Shown: positions 9,466 to 18,633, counted from the stretch's first letter. The stretch is DNA of 64,000 bases from Ramlibacter monticola (GCF_016722785.1 NZ_JAEQNE010000005.1:62001-126000); one strand, 5' to 3'. Numbers and translations are program-made. Notes: a model not told the origin generated them from the sequence alone.

Positions 9466-10575
9466 TCAATTCACCTGGTAGGGCGTGTACTTCAGGCCGA
9501 GGTCGCGGGCGACCGCTTCGTAGGTCAGCTCGCCGCGATGCACGTTGAGCCCGGCCAGCAGATGGCGATCCTCCTGGAGCGCCTTGCGATAACCCTTGTT
9601 CGCCAGCTGCACGACAAAGGGCAGGGTCGCATTGGTCAGCGCCAGGGTCGATGTCCGCGCCACTCCACCGGGCATATTGGCCACGCAGTAGTGCACGACC
9701 CCATCGACCACATAGGTGGGATTCTGGTGGGTGGTCGGCTTGCTGGTTTCGACGCAGCCACCCTGGTCGATGGCCACGTCGACGATGACGCTGCCCGGGC
9801 GCATCGCGGAAAGCATCTCGCACGAGATGAGCTTCGGTGCGGCCGCGCCCGGAATCAGCACGCCCCCGATCACCAGGTCGGTCTGCGGCAAGTGCGCCAT
9901 GATGTTCTCTCGGGTCGAAACCTCGGTCAGCAGGCGCGGACCGAAATCGCTGTCGATCTGCGTGAGCCGCGGCAGGGAAACATCCATCACCGTGACCTGC
10001 GCGCCCAGGCCCATGGCCATGCGCGCCGCGTTGATTCCGACCACCCCGCCGCCCAGCACCAGGACGCGCGCAGGCGGCACACCCGGAACGCCCGGAAGCA
10101 GCACGCCGAGCCCGCCCTGGGCCTTTTCCAGGGCATGGGCGCCCGCCTGGATGGACATGCGGCCGGCAACTTCCGACATGGGCTTGAGCAGCGGCAACCC
10201 GCCGTTGCCGTCCGTGACCGTTTCGTAGGCGATGGCGACGCTGTCGGATTCCAGCAGCAGCCGGGTCTGCTCCGGGTCCGGAGCCAGATGCAGGTACGTG
10301 AACAGCACCTGACCGGGCCGAAGGCGCTTGCACTCGACCGGCTGCGGCTCCTTGACCTTGACGATCATCTCGGCCTGGTCGAACACTTCGTCGGCCGAGG
10401 GGACGATGCGCGCCCCCGCTTGCGCATACTGGGCGTCGGCAAACCCGACGCCGGCGCCGGCACCTGCTTCGACCAGCACCGAATGTCCGTGTCGTACCAG
10501 CGTTGCTGCCCCATTGGGCGTGATGCCAACGCGATACTCGTGATTCTTGATTTCCTTGGTGACGCCGACTCTCAC
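9466..10575 (-). CDS. ald: alanine dehydrogenase
   Basis: 369 aa. The N-terminal [17 protein letters not shown] motif is the family signature (PNT/AlaDH). A Rossmann [16 protein letters not shown] site lies near 175-187, and the lysine of the IVKVKEP motif is the expected substrate-binding residue. The enzyme converts L-alanine to pyruvate, ammonia and NADH. The start is GTG with GAGGAG six bases before it. It is the first gene of the left-hand polyamine set and faces the MocR regulator across a 165-bp gap. In this setting it probably recycles alanine made by the pyruvate-dependent aminotransferase. Confidence 0.92.
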   Translation of the reverse strand: MRVGVTKEIKNHEYRVGITPNGAATLVRHGHSVLVEAGAGAGVGFADAQYAQAGARIVPSADEVFDQAEMIVKVKEPQPVECKRLRPGQVLFTYLHLAPDPEQTRLLLESDSVAIAYETVTDGNGGLPLLKPMSEVAGRMSIQAGAHALEKAQGGLGVLLPGVPGVPPARVLVLGGGVVGINAARMAMGLGAQVTVMDVSLPRLTQIDSDFGPRLLTEVSTRENIMAHLPQTDLVIGGVLIPGAAAPKLISCEMLSAMRPGSVIVDVAIDQGGCVETSKPTTHQNPTYVVDGVVHYCVANMPGGVARTSTLALTNATLPFVVQLANKGYRKALQEDRHLLAGLNVHRGELTYEAVARDLGLKYTPYQVN

Positions 10576-10740
10576 AATGTCTCCTCTATCTAGTTATGAG
10601 CCGATTCGAGCTCTGGCGTCTTCAATGTAGGTTTGGTTTTGGCTCCCTTGATGCGCCGCTTTTTCGTGGCCCGGTGGTACCACTTTCGGCTATGCTGATA
10701 CCGGCACTCCCGTGCTGCCAGCTCTCGTCACGAGACCAGA
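10576..10740. promoter_or_regulatory. divergent control region between ald and the MocR-type regulator
   Basis: 165-bp gap between two divergent starts, where both promoters should lie. It holds a perfect 10-bp palindrome GTGGTACCAC at 10674-10683, a plausible operator for the adjacent regulator, and a TATGCT -10-like hexamer at 10691-10696 towards the regulator. No convincing -35 box accompanies either direction, so promoter positions are not assigned. Confidence 0.45.
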
Positions 10741-12264
10741 ATGAATTCCCCGATTTCCGATTTGATCCTCGTCAACCTGGATGCACCTTGCCACGCGAAA
10801 TTGCCCATGCATCGACGCATCTTCGAGATCGTGCGGCGCGCGATCCTCGATCGTTCGATCCAGGCAGGCACCAAGATGCCTTCGACGCGCAGCCTGTCCG
10901 TGGAGTTTGGTTGCGCCCGCAACACGATCCTGCAGGCTTTCGAACAGTTACGTGCCGAAGGCTTCATCGAGGCCCACACCGGCAGCGGCAGTTATGTCGC
11001 AGACACCCGGCCCTCCCACGGCAACACCGCGACGCGACGCAAGGTGCACACGCCGCGCGAACTCTCGGCGCGCGGCAAGCGGCTGACGCAGTTCCCGTCG
11101 CGGCAACATTTCGAGATCGAAGGATTGGTGCCGGAAGTCGATGGCTTCTTTCAGTTTCCCCACAAGCTGTGGCAGAAGCTGCAAACCCGCCACTGGCGCG
11201 CGCCCGATCAAAGCTTTCTCGACTACTCGCGCACCGGCGGCCATACGGGCTTGCGTGAGGCGCTGGCCGACCATTTGCGCCTGGCACGCTCGGTTCGCAT
11301 CGACCCGGAGCAGATCCTGATCACTGCCGGCACGCAGCAATCGCTCGACCTGTGCTCCCGCTTGCTATGTGATGCCGGGGACCCGATCTGGATGGAGAAC
11401 CCGGGCTTCTGGGGAGCGCATCGCATCTTCTCGGCCAATGAATTCAAGATCCGGCCCATCGCGGTCGACGACGAGGGGATCAACCCCTCGGAAGCCGACC
11501 TGGCAACCCGGCCGAGAATGATCTACGTGACGCCTTCGCATCAGTATCCGACCGATGTCGTGATGAGCCTGGCAAGGCGGCGGCTTCTGGTCGATTTCGC
11601 CTCCCGCCACGGCGCCTGGATCCTGGAAGACGACTACGACGCCGAGTTCCGCTACAACGGAAAGCCGCTCGCCTCGCTGCAGGGACTCGACGACCAGAAC
11701 CGTGTCCTTTACCTGGGCACCTTCTCCAAGGTGCTCTACCCCGGGATCCGGATCGGCTATATCGCCGTACCCGAAGACCTGCTGGAGGGATTTCGCATCG
11801 GCTTGTCCGATGTGCAGCGTCCTGGCCAGATCGCGGTGCAGGCAGCTCTCGCGGACTTCATCCGCGAGGGCCATTTCGCCAGCCACATCCGCAATCTGCG
11901 CAATCGCTACGGACAGTCCCGGGCGATCCTGCAGTACACGCTGCAAAAGTTTCTCGACCCGGCGGCGCGACTGTCGCAGGCCGACACGGGCTTGCACATG
12001 GTCATCCACTTGCCGGACGACTGCGACGACGTCGAGATCGCGGTTGCCGCAGGACGGAAGAAACTCGCCGTCAAACCCCTTTCCGGCTATTACTTCGCGC
12101 CGCCTGCCTCGCGCGGCCTGGTGGTCGGCTACGGCTACACGCCGCTGGAGGCGCTTGCACCCGCCGCGAAGATCCTGGCCAACCTGGTCAATGGCAGCAT
12201 AGGGAAGTCAGGCAAGATCCTCGCCGACCCCGTCCCGCGAGAATCGTGGGCGGCCTGCGACTAA
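10741..12264 (+). CDS. MocR-type GntR regulator with aminotransferase-like domain
   Basis: 507 aa. The N-terminal winged helix is GntR type, about residues 20-85 (PMHRRIFEIVRRAIL, then PSTRSLS and GFIEAHTGSGSYV). A linker leads to a fold-type I PLP domain (about 120-490) with YVTPSHQYPTD, the DDYDAEFRY motif and the PLP lysine in GTFSKVLYPGIR. MocR proteins sense amines or amino acids through PLP and control nearby catabolic genes, often from a divergent position (family knowledge). Its place between the two arms of the polyamine locus suggests it controls them. PLP chemistry means the effector could be putrescine, GABA or alanine; which one is unknown. Confidence 0.85.
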   Translation: MNSPISDLILVNLDAPCHAKLPMHRRIFEIVRRAILDRSIQAGTKMPSTRSLSVEFGCARNTILQAFEQLRAEGFIEAHTGSGSYVADTRPSHGNTATRRKVHTPRELSARGKRLTQFPSRQHFEIEGLVPEVDGFFQFPHKLWQKLQTRHWRAPDQSFLDYSRTGGHTGLREALADHLRLARSVRIDPEQILITAGTQQSLDLCSRLLCDAGDPIWMENPGFWGAHRIFSANEFKIRPIAVDDEGINPSEADLATRPRMIYVTPSHQYPTDVVMSLARRRLLVDFASRHGAWILEDDYDAEFRYNGKPLASLQGLDDQNRVLYLGTFSKVLYPGIRIGYIAVPEDLLEGFRIGLSDVQRPGQIAVQAALADFIREGHFASHIRNLRNRYGQSRAILQYTLQKFLDPAARLSQADTGLHMVIHLPDDCDDVEIAVAAGRKKLAVKPLSGYYFAPPASRGLVVGYGYTPLEALAPAAKILANLVNGSIGKSGKILADPVPRESWAACD

Positions 12265-12267
12265 GGC

Positions 12268-13686
12268 TCAGGCAAGCTCGATCAGGTGGTTCAAGTCCCA
12301 CTCGCGACGCGGATCGGCCAGAGCCTGCCGTTCCGCGTGCTCGTGGCGCTTGACTGCGACGTACAAATCCACGAGGGGATCGCCCAGCCACTTTCGCAGG
12401 GCGCCATCCGCCTCGAGTGCAGCCAGTGCCTCCGGCAGCGACCGCGGCAGCGCGCTCGCTTCGTGCTGGCCTGCCAGCGGCAAGCGTTCGGCGTTCAGCC
12501 CGGCCAGTCCCATGGCCAGTGTCGCGGCGACCGTGAGGTAAGGGTTGGCATCGCCGCCGGGCAGCCGGTTTTCGACTCGGCGGCCGGGGCCACTGGAAGC
12601 CGGAATGCGGAATGCCGCGTGCCGGTCGTCGTCGCCCCAGTTGGCATGCGTGGGCGAGGCGTCGTTCATGACGATGCGGTCGAACGCCATGTCGTATGGC
12701 GCGAAGATCGCCATCGCGCCGCGCGCGTGGGACTGCAGGCCAGCGATGTAGTGCATCAAGGCCGACGTGGATGCGCCTTGCGGCGTGGCGAACAGATGCG
12801 GCCACGCCTCTCCGCTGCGCTGGACGCTGAAATGCCAGTGCATGCCCGTACCCGGCTGGTCCAGGAAAGGCTTTGCCGCGAAACTGGCCAGGAATCCATG
12901 ACGCGCGGCAATCTCGCGGGCCAGGCGCTTGAAACGGAACACCGCATCCGCCATGGCCAGCGGTTTTCCGGGGTAGAAGTTCACCTCGTATTGAGTGAAG
13001 GCGGCTTCGTGCTGATAGCCGGCCAGCGGGATGGTCAATGCCTCGGCGGCGGCATACAAGTCGTCGAAGAAGGGCTCGAAGTGGGCGAGACGTTCGAGCG
13101 AATATTGTTCGCAGGCCGCCTCGCGTGCGGGAGCGCCAGGACGGGCGCGGGCACCGCAAAGCCGAATCCCGTCGCCCCCTTCTTCGCGCTGAAGGAGGAA
13201 CATTTCCAGCTCCGGCGCGACACTGGCCTCGAGCCCCTGGCTCTCGTAAGCTGCCACCACGCGGCGCAACGCTGCACGCGGCGACAGTTCGCTCGCATCG
13301 ACTTCCCGTTCGTAGCGCGACGAGAACCAGCGGCCGGTCGGCTCGCAAATGACCGTAGCCTCGTTGCGCCGCCCCGGGCGCGGTGCGAGCGTTGCCAGGT
13401 CGGGCAAGGCGTGCATGTCGCCATAGCCCTTGGGCAAGACGCTTCCGAAAAGATCCATCGGAGCACCGCCGGTGGTGCTCATCCCGAACAGCACCGAGGG
13501 CATTTTGCAACCCCCGGCAGAAATCAGGTCTGCGGTGGGCACGATCTTGCCGCGCGCGATGGCGGTGAAGTCGCCCAGCGCGCATTCGACGGATCGAACT
13601 CCGGTCGACTCCAGCTCAGCTCGCAGCGCTTCACTGTCCAGGGTGAGTGGAACGATGTCTGCCATCGTACGGTGATCTTGATTCAT
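12268..13686 (-). CDS. second glutamine-synthetase-like (PuuA-like) ligase
   Basis: 472 aa from the chosen ATG. Signatures of the glutamine-synthetase fold are present: APELEMF, a QYEVNF strand, GTGMHWHFS and the NRLPGGDANPYL loop. It is only distantly similar to the PuuA-like protein about 4 kb away, so it is a separate paralogue and not a recent copy. It converges on the regulator gene with 3 bp between stops, and follows the ureohydrolase gene by 20 bp. It probably gamma-glutamylates another amine or a guanidino-derived product. The start is uncertain: a second Met lies seven codons downstream. Confidence 0.78.
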   Translation of the reverse strand: MNQDHRTMADIVPLTLDSEALRAELESTGVRSVECALGDFTAIARGKIVPTADLISAGGCKMPSVLFGMSTTGGAPMDLFGSVLPKGYGDMHALPDLATLAPRPGRRNEATVICEPTGRWFSSRYEREVDASELSPRAALRRVVAAYESQGLEASVAPELEMFLLQREEGGDGIRLCGARARPGAPAREAACEQYSLERLAHFEPFFDDLYAAAEALTIPLAGYQHEAAFTQYEVNFYPGKPLAMADAVFRFKRLAREIAARHGFLASFAAKPFLDQPGTGMHWHFSVQRSGEAWPHLFATPQGASTSALMHYIAGLQSHARGAMAIFAPYDMAFDRIVMNDASPTHANWGDDDRHAAFRIPASSGPGRRVENRLPGGDANPYLTVAATLAMGLAGLNAERLPLAGQHEASALPRSLPEALAALEADGALRKWLGDPLVDLYVAVKRHEHAERQALADPRREWDLNHLIELA

Positions 13687-13706
13687 AGGTCCTGATACCA
13701 CGCGCA

Positions 13707-14624
13707 TCAACCGGGTCGATGCGCCAAACGGCCGCACAAGTAGGTCCAGACGAAAGTGGCTGCCGCCGCGCTCGTCATCTCGCCATGGTCGTGAGGCGGG
13801 CAGACCTCGACGCAATCCATGCCGACCCAATTGAGTCCCGCCAGCTCCTCGATGAGCGTCAACACCTGGTTGCTGGTGAGCCCCCCCGGTTCGGGCGTGC
13901 CCGTGCCGGGAGCGAAGGCAGGGTCGAGACAGTCGATGTCGAGGGTCAGGTAAACCGGCGGATGACCGGCGGATTTCATGCGCTGCCGGATTTCATCGCA
14001 GACCCCCGCGAGTTGATTCGGGCTTTCGCAGCCCCGCAATTCGCGAGCGGTAAACACGCGTCCGCCCAGCCGGGTCACGTGCTCGCGGGCATCCTTGACC
14101 GCTGCCGAGCGGATGCCGACCTGCACGGTGGCCTGCGGCAGCAGCAATCCTTCCTGCAAGGCCTGGTAGGTCCAGGTGCCATGGCCTGCCGGCTCGCCGA
14201 AATGATCGCTCCAGGTGTCGCAGTGGGCATCGAAATGGACGATCGCGAGCGGTCGGCCGTGGTGGCGGGCATAGGCGCGCAACAACGACAGCGTCACCGA
14301 GTGATCACCTCCGACCCAGACCATGTGATGTCTCGACAGAAGCGAAGCGGCCTGCTCCTCGATCGCCGCCTGCGCCGCGACCAGGCTCGTGTTCGGCAGA
14401 TGAAGGTCGCCGACATCGGTCAGCGTGTAGCTCGGACTGACATCGAAATGCGGATGCGTGGCATCGCACATCATCAGGCTCGCGCGACGGATCGCCTCGG
14501 GCGCGAAACGTGCGCCGGGGCGGTTCGTGACGGCGCCGTCGTAGGGGATACCGGCAAAGGCGAAACGGCGCGGCTGCTCGCGAGGTACGCCCAGGAAACT
14601 GTTGTGCGATTGGTAAGGAAACAT
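13707..14624 (-). CDS. speB: agmatinase-type ureohydrolase
   Basis: 305 aa, arginase/agmatinase superfamily. The Mn-binding motifs are complete: GGDHS, FDAHCDTW and LDIDCLDPAFAPGTGTPEPGG-type loop. The family removes urea from agmatine to give putrescine, which would feed the locus downstream. Guanidinobutyrase or related guanidino hydrolases share these motifs and cannot be excluded. The frame is open about 70 codons upstream of the chosen ATG, but that stretch is Cys/Ser-rich and unlike the family. The chosen start lacks a clear ribosome site. A GTG eleven codons upstream is the alternative. Confidence 0.78.
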   Translation of the reverse strand: MFPYQSHNSFLGVPREQPRRFAFAGIPYDGAVTNRPGARFAPEAIRRASLMMCDATHPHFDVSPSYTLTDVGDLHLPNTSLVAAQAAIEEQAASLLSRHHMVWVGGDHSVTLSLLRAYARHHGRPLAIVHFDAHCDTWSDHFGEPAGHGTWTYQALQEGLLLPQATVQVGIRSAAVKDAREHVTRLGGRVFTARELRGCESPNQLAGVCDEIRQRMKSAGHPPVYLTLDIDCLDPAFAPGTGTPEPGGLTSNQVLTLIEELAGLNWVGMDCVEVCPPHDHGEMTSAAAATFVWTYLCGRLAHRPG

Positions 14625-14871
14625 GCCAGGAAGGGCCGAGATGCCGGACGCGTGCACTTGGCAGACACCCAGATTGCAGCAGGAATTCGATCCCGAGTCG
14701 CCAAGATACAGAAGCCAGGGATTTGCGCCAGAGCCACTTCGACACCGTCTTCCAGTACCACTCGCCAGTGGTGACGCTCGTGCCGAATGAGCCTGAAGCG
14801 GACGTCGGCCGCACCAGCCTGCGCGCGGCACCGACAAGGGTGCTGTGTCGTCCGCGCCACCCCCAGCGCCG
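14625..14871. other. gap upstream of the ureohydrolase gene
   Basis: About 250 bp with no gene I can support. Short open frames occur on the minus strand but resemble no family. The promoter for the ureohydrolase/ligase pair presumably lies here; no clean -35/-10 pair is visible. Confidence 0.35.
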
Positions 14872-14910
14872 AAAAGAAAAACGGGCTAGCCCCTTGTGAG
14901 AGCTAACCCG
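14872..14910 (-). terminator. Rho-independent terminator of tRNA-Arg
   Basis: On the minus strand a 9-bp stem (CGGGTTAGC with GCTAGCCCG, one G-T pair) with an 11-base loop is followed by TTTTTCTTTT. It begins about 10 bp after the tRNA 3' end. Confidence 0.85.
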
Positions 14911-14920
14911 TTGATTTTAT

Positions 14921-14997
14921 TGGCGCGGCTGGCAGGATTCGAACCCACGACCCCTTGGTTCGTAGCCAAGTACTCTATCCAACTGAGCTACAGCCGC
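14921..14997 (-). tRNA. tRNA-Arg (anticodon ACG)
   Basis: 77 nt including an encoded CCA. The acceptor stem GCGGCTG pairs with CAGCCGC; D-arm TAGCTCAGTTGGATAGAG and T-arm GGTTCGAATCC are canonical. The anticodon loop reads CTACGAA, giving ACG. It reads CGN arginine codons after A34-to-inosine editing by TadA (established). It is followed by its own terminator. Confidence 0.96.
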
Positions 14998-15059
14998 GAA
15001 GCCTCAGATTATAGCAGCACTTTTGGCGCCCTTCCCGGCCGTACCAAATATCTTCGCAT

Positions 15060-16259
15060 TCACACCGCGCCGGCCGCCCGGAGGCGGGCGATGGCAGGGG
15101 CGTCGCGACCGAGTTCCATCAGGATCGCCTCGGTGTGCTGTCCCACGGCGGGGATCGCGTCCATGCGGTAGTCGAAGCTGCTGTGCACGCCCGGCGGCAG
15201 CAACGCCGCCAGCGGCCCCATGGGGGAATCGACCTGCGCGATGCGGCCGCGGGCGCGCAGTTGCGGATGCTCCCACAGCTCGCCCACCGTGTTGACCCGC
15301 GCATTGGCGATCTGCGCCTCGTCGAGGCGGTCCATCACCTGCTGCGCGCTCAGGTGCCCGAAGGCTTCGAGGATGATCGCCTTCAGCGCGTCGCGGTGCC
15401 GGTTGCGCTGCGAGTTGCTATCGAAGCGCGGGTCGACCGCCAGCTCCGGCTGCTGCAGCACCCGCTCGCAGAAGGCCTTCCACTCGCGCTCGTTCTGCAG
15501 CCCCAGCATCACGGTCTTGCCGTCGCCGGCGGCGAAAGGGCCGTAGGGATAGATGGTGGCGTGGGCGGCGCCGCTGCGCGGCGGCGGCGTGGCGCCCTCG
15601 TAGGCGTAGTACATGGGAAAACCCATCCACTCGCCCAGCGCCTCGAGCATCGAGACCTCGACGTGCGAGCCCTCGCCCGTCTGCTGCCGCTGCAGCAGCG
15701 CGGCCAGCACGCCGGTGTACGCATACATGCCGGCCGCGATGTCCGCAATGGAGATGCCCGCCTTGCACGGCTCCTCCGGCGTGCCGGTGACGGAGAGGAA
15801 GCCCGCCTCGCTCTGGATCAGGAGGTCGTAGGCCTTGCGGTCGCGGTGCGGGCCGTCGTTGCCGTAGCCGGAGATGTCGCACACCACCAGCCGCGGGCAG
15901 GAGGGCGCGAGCTGCGCATGCGAGAGGCCCATGCGTTCGGCCGCGCCGGGCGCGAGGTTCTGGACCAGCACGTCGGCGCGCGCCAGCAGCTCCCGCAGCA
16001 CCTGCATGGCCTGCGGCTGCTTCAGGTCCAGCGTGAGGCTTTCCTTCGAGCGGTTGACCCACACGAAGTGCGACGAGAGGCCCTGCGCGCGGTCGTCGTA
16101 GGCGCGCGCGAAATCGCCGCTGCCGGGACGCTCCACCTTGATCACGCGCGCGCCCAGGTCGGCGAGCTGCCGCGTGCAGAAGGGCGCGGCGATCGCGTGC
16201 TCGAGCGACACGACCGTCACGCCCTCCAGCGGCCGGCGCGCCGCTTTCCCGGCCCCCAC
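15060..16259 (-). CDS. CaiB/BaiF family CoA-transferase
   Basis: About 400 aa. Class III CoA-transferase features are present: the N-terminal RPLEGVTVVSLEHAIAAPF strand and ADLGARVIKVERP, the catalytic Asp in KAYDLLIQSEAG at about 145, and later GSHVEVSMLEAL. Such enzymes move CoA between carboxylic acids. The frame stays open to a GTG at 16331 that overlaps the hydratase stop (GTGA). However, the added 24 residues are Pro/Gly/Ala-rich and are the translation of a junction repeat, so I prefer the GTG at 16259. It partners with the MaoC-type hydratase upstream; the acid substrate is unknown. Confidence 0.82.
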   Translation of the reverse strand: MGAGKAARRPLEGVTVVSLEHAIAAPFCTRQLADLGARVIKVERPGSGDFARAYDDRAQGLSSHFVWVNRSKESLTLDLKQPQAMQVLRELLARADVLVQNLAPGAAERMGLSHAQLAPSCPRLVVCDISGYGNDGPHRDRKAYDLLIQSEAGFLSVTGTPEEPCKAGISIADIAAGMYAYTGVLAALLQRQQTGEGSHVEVSMLEALGEWMGFPMYYAYEGATPPPRSGAAHATIYPYGPFAAGDGKTVMLGLQNEREWKAFCERVLQQPELAVDPRFDSNSQRNRHRDALKAIILEAFGHLSAQQVMDRLDEAQIANARVNTVGELWEHPQLRARGRIAQVDSPMGPLAALLPPGVHSSFDYRMDAIPAVGQHTEAILMELGRDAPAIARLRAAGAV

Positions 16260-16327
16260 GCTGGTCACTTCGTGTACTGCGCTGCCCCCCGAGGGGGCTT
16301 TCGCGCCTTCGGGCGGCCGTGCGGCGC
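16260..16327 (-). repeat. GC-rich junction repeat between hydratase and CoA-transferase genes
   Basis: A filler of the same type seen at five other gene junctions in the window: CCCCCCGAGGGGG-type palindrome, CTTCGGGCGGCCG and ACTTCGTG words. If the upstream GTG start is used it is translated as the first 24 residues of the CoA-transferase. Confidence 0.5.
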
Positions 16328-17200
16328 TCACGCGAACTGCGCCTCCGCCTGCATGGTGAGCCAGCCTTCATGGTCCTGCGCCCACAGCTGCGCGCCGCGC
16401 CCGTCCTCCGACGGCTTGCCGTTCACGCGGAAGGCATGCAGGTCGAAGGTGGGGCGGACGGCGCGGAAGGCGAAGCTGCGCAGGGTGGCGTCCGGCCGCT
16501 GGCGGCGCGCCAGGTCCACCAGCAGGGTCGCGATCAGCGGCCCGTGCACGATCAGGCCCGGGTAGCCCTCCACCTCGGTGACGTAGCTGCGGTCGTAGTG
16601 GATGCGGTGGCCGTTGAAGGTCAGCGCGGAATAGCGGAACAGCAGCACCGGATCGGGCACGATCTCGCGCGACCACGGCGCGTCCGCCGGGGCGGCCTGC
16701 GGCGGGGGCGCCGGGTCGCCGGCCTGCGCGAGCGCGCGGTAGACGATGTCGTGTTCCTCCGAGAGCGCCAGCCCCTGCGCGTTGCGCACTTCGTGTCTCA
16801 CCGTCACGAACACCAGGTCGCCGCTGCGGCCCGACTTGTGCGCCACCGATCCGATGCGGGAGATGCGCTCGATGCTGTCGCCCACGCGCAGCGGCGCATG
16901 CCAGCTGAGGCGGCCGCCGGCCCACATGCGGCGTGGCAGCGGCACCGGCGGCAGGAAGCCGCCGCGCCGTGCGTGGCCGTCCGGGCCGATCTCGCCGTGC
17001 CGATGGCCGGGCAGGAAGTACAGCCAGTGCCACAGCGGGGGCAGTTCCGTGCCGGCCTGCGGCAGCGGATCGTCGCGGTCCAGGGTGGCCGAGAGATTGC
17101 GCACGGGCGCGGCGGTGATCTCGTCGCGCAGCGTCTCGCTGCGGCCTTCCCAGGCGCGCAGCTCGGCCAGCTGTTCGGGGGAGAGTGCGGAGTCGGGCAT
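16328..17200 (-). CDS. MaoC-like acyl-CoA hydratase (mesaconyl-C4-CoA hydratase type)
   Basis: 290 aa. The N-terminal half resembles the FAS1-like dehydratase domain (LDRDDPLPQAGTELPPLWHWLYFLP). The C-terminal half is a MaoC hotdog with RYSALTFNGHRIHYD at about 196-210 and YPGLIVHGPL at about 219-228, where the Asp/His hydratase pair is expected. Family members hydrate mesaconyl-C4-CoA or 3-methylfumaryl-CoA, or act on related branched dicarboxylic CoA esters. Pairing with a CaiB/BaiF CoA-transferase fits a short acid-activation and hydration pathway. Exact substrate unknown. It is divergent from the MFS pair across 170 bp. Confidence 0.78.
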   Translation of the reverse strand: MPDSALSPEQLAELRAWEGRSETLRDEITAAPVRNLSATLDRDDPLPQAGTELPPLWHWLYFLPGHRHGEIGPDGHARRGGFLPPVPLPRRMWAGGRLSWHAPLRVGDSIERISRIGSVAHKSGRSGDLVFVTVRHEVRNAQGLALSEEHDIVYRALAQAGDPAPPPQAAPADAPWSREIVPDPVLLFRYSALTFNGHRIHYDRSYVTEVEGYPGLIVHGPLIATLLVDLARRQRPDATLRSFAFRAVRPTFDLHAFRVNGKPSEDGRGAQLWAQDHEGWLTMQAEAQFA

Positions 17201-17370
17201 CCGCCGATTAAACCAGCCTTACCGGCCGGCCTGCTCGCGGCGCGCCCCGCCCGACATGTTGACGCAGGGCAAAACCCTTGCGGGGAACCGGATTTCCGCG
17301 GCAGGCCTCACGAACAATACGCGGTCCCGTCGCCCAGGGGGGCGGTCCCAAGAAGAACTGGAGGAGCTGG

Positions 17371-18633
17371 ATGCGTTCGGAAATCGGCACCCGTTGGTAT
17401 TTCGGGTGGAACATCGTCGCGGCCGCCGCCGTGCTGACCCTGCTGTCCACCGGCATGCGCCTGGGCATGGGCCCCTACTTCCTGCCCATGGCACACGAGC
17501 TGGGGTTCAGCCGCACGCTGCTGTCGGCGATCATGGCCGGCGCCATGCTGTGCTACGGCATCGCCCTGCCGCTCGCCGGTTTCCTCGTTGCGCGCCACGG
17601 CACCCGCAAGGTGCTGCTGGCCGGCGCGGCCGCGGTCCTCGTCGCCAGCGTCTGGGCCGTGAACACCCGAGAGGCCTGGAGCTTCCTCCTGGCCTTCGGC
17701 GGCCTGCTCTCGGTGGGCCTCGCCTTCACCAGCCCGGTCGCGCTCACGCCGGTGATCAGCCGCTGGTTCGTGCGGCGCCGCGGCATGGCCCTGTTCCTCC
17801 TCGCGTCCGGTTCCATGGCGGGCATCGCGGTGGTCACGCCGCTCGCGACCCTGGCGGTCACCCTCTTCGGCTGGCGCGCCTCCCTGCTGGGCTTCGCCGT
17901 GCTGCTGGCCGCCTGCACCATCCCCGCGGCCCTGTTCGTGATCCGCGACGTGCCTCCGGTCAGCAGCGACCTGCTGCCCGAGGAAGCGCAGGCCCAGCGC
18001 ACCCACGCGGCCACCCTGCCCCAGCCGCTCGAGCCCATGGAAGCCCTGCGCACCGGCACGTTCTGGAGGATCGCGTTCGGCCTGTTCTGCTGCGGCTTCA
18101 GCATGCAGCTGCTGGGAACCCACGGCATGCCCATGCTGATGGACCACGGCTTCGGCCCGTTCACCAGCTCGCTGACCGTCGGACTGGTCGGCGTCGCCGC
18201 CATCGCGGGCACGGTGCTGCTCGGAGGCATGTCGGACAGGATCCCGCGGCGCAACCTGCTCGCCGCGGTGTACGTCGTGCGCGGCCTGGGCTTCTTCGCG
18301 CTGGTGCTCGCGGGCTCGGTCCTCGAGCTCTATCTCACCGCGACCGCCATGGGGCTGGTGTGGGCCGGCGGCGCGGCGCTGTCGGCCGTCATCCTGGCCG
18401 ACGCCTACGGCCCGCGGCTGGTGGGCCTCCTGTACGGGCTGGCCTATTTCGGCCACCAAGTGGGCGCCGCGCTGGCTTCCTTCCTGGGTGGCTGGGCCTA
18501 CGAAAGTTTCGGTGTGCACTGGGCTGCCTTCGGCGGCTGCGGCGCGCTGCTGCTCGCCGCGGGCCTGGTGGCGCTGCAGTTGCCGCGCCGCGCGACGCAC
18601 CTGATGGCCCCCAACCCCGCTGCGGCGCACTGA
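17371..18633 (+). CDS. MFS transporter (first of a tandem pair)
   Basis: 420 aa major-facilitator protein with about 12 hydrophobic helices. It starts with RWYFGWNIV, typical of the monocarboxylate/oxalate-formate antiporter-like MFS branch, and has the loop motifs FVRRRGMAL and GGMSDRIPRRN. The ATG at 17371 is preceded by GAGGAG; the open frame further upstream is not family-like. The divergent hydratase/CoA-transferase pair suggests the substrate is a carboxylic acid handled by those enzymes (inference). It is closely related along its whole length to the next gene, a tandem duplicate. Confidence 0.88.
   Translation: MRSEIGTRWYFGWNIVAAAAVLTLLSTGMRLGMGPYFLPMAHELGFSRTLLSAIMAGAMLCYGIALPLAGFLVARHGTRKVLLAGAAAVLVASVWAVNTREAWSFLLAFGGLLSVGLAFTSPVALTPVISRWFVRRRGMALFLLASGSMAGIAVVTPLATLAVTLFGWRASLLGFAVLLAACTIPAALFVIRDVPPVSSDLLPEEAQAQRTHAATLPQPLEPMEALRTGTFWRIAFGLFCCGFSMQLLGTHGMPMLMDHGFGPFTSSLTVGLVGVAAIAGTVLLGGMSDRIPRRNLLAAVYVVRGLGFFALVLAGSVLELYLTATAMGLVWAGGAALSAVILADAYGPRLVGLLYGLAYFGHQVGAALASFLGGWAYESFGVHWAAFGGCGALLLAAGLVALQLPRRATHLMAPNPAAAH

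Noticed and set aside
13707-14837. Longer ureohydrolase starting at 14837
   Set aside because: The additional N-terminal segment is Cys/Ser/Gly-rich and unlike the family; the ATG at 14624 gives a normal length.
14640-14860. Minus-strand frame with a LIRHERHHWRVVLEDG stretch upstream of the ureohydrolase
   Set aside because: Short, no family resemblance, overlaps the other frames of the same region; insufficient to call a gene or pseudogene.
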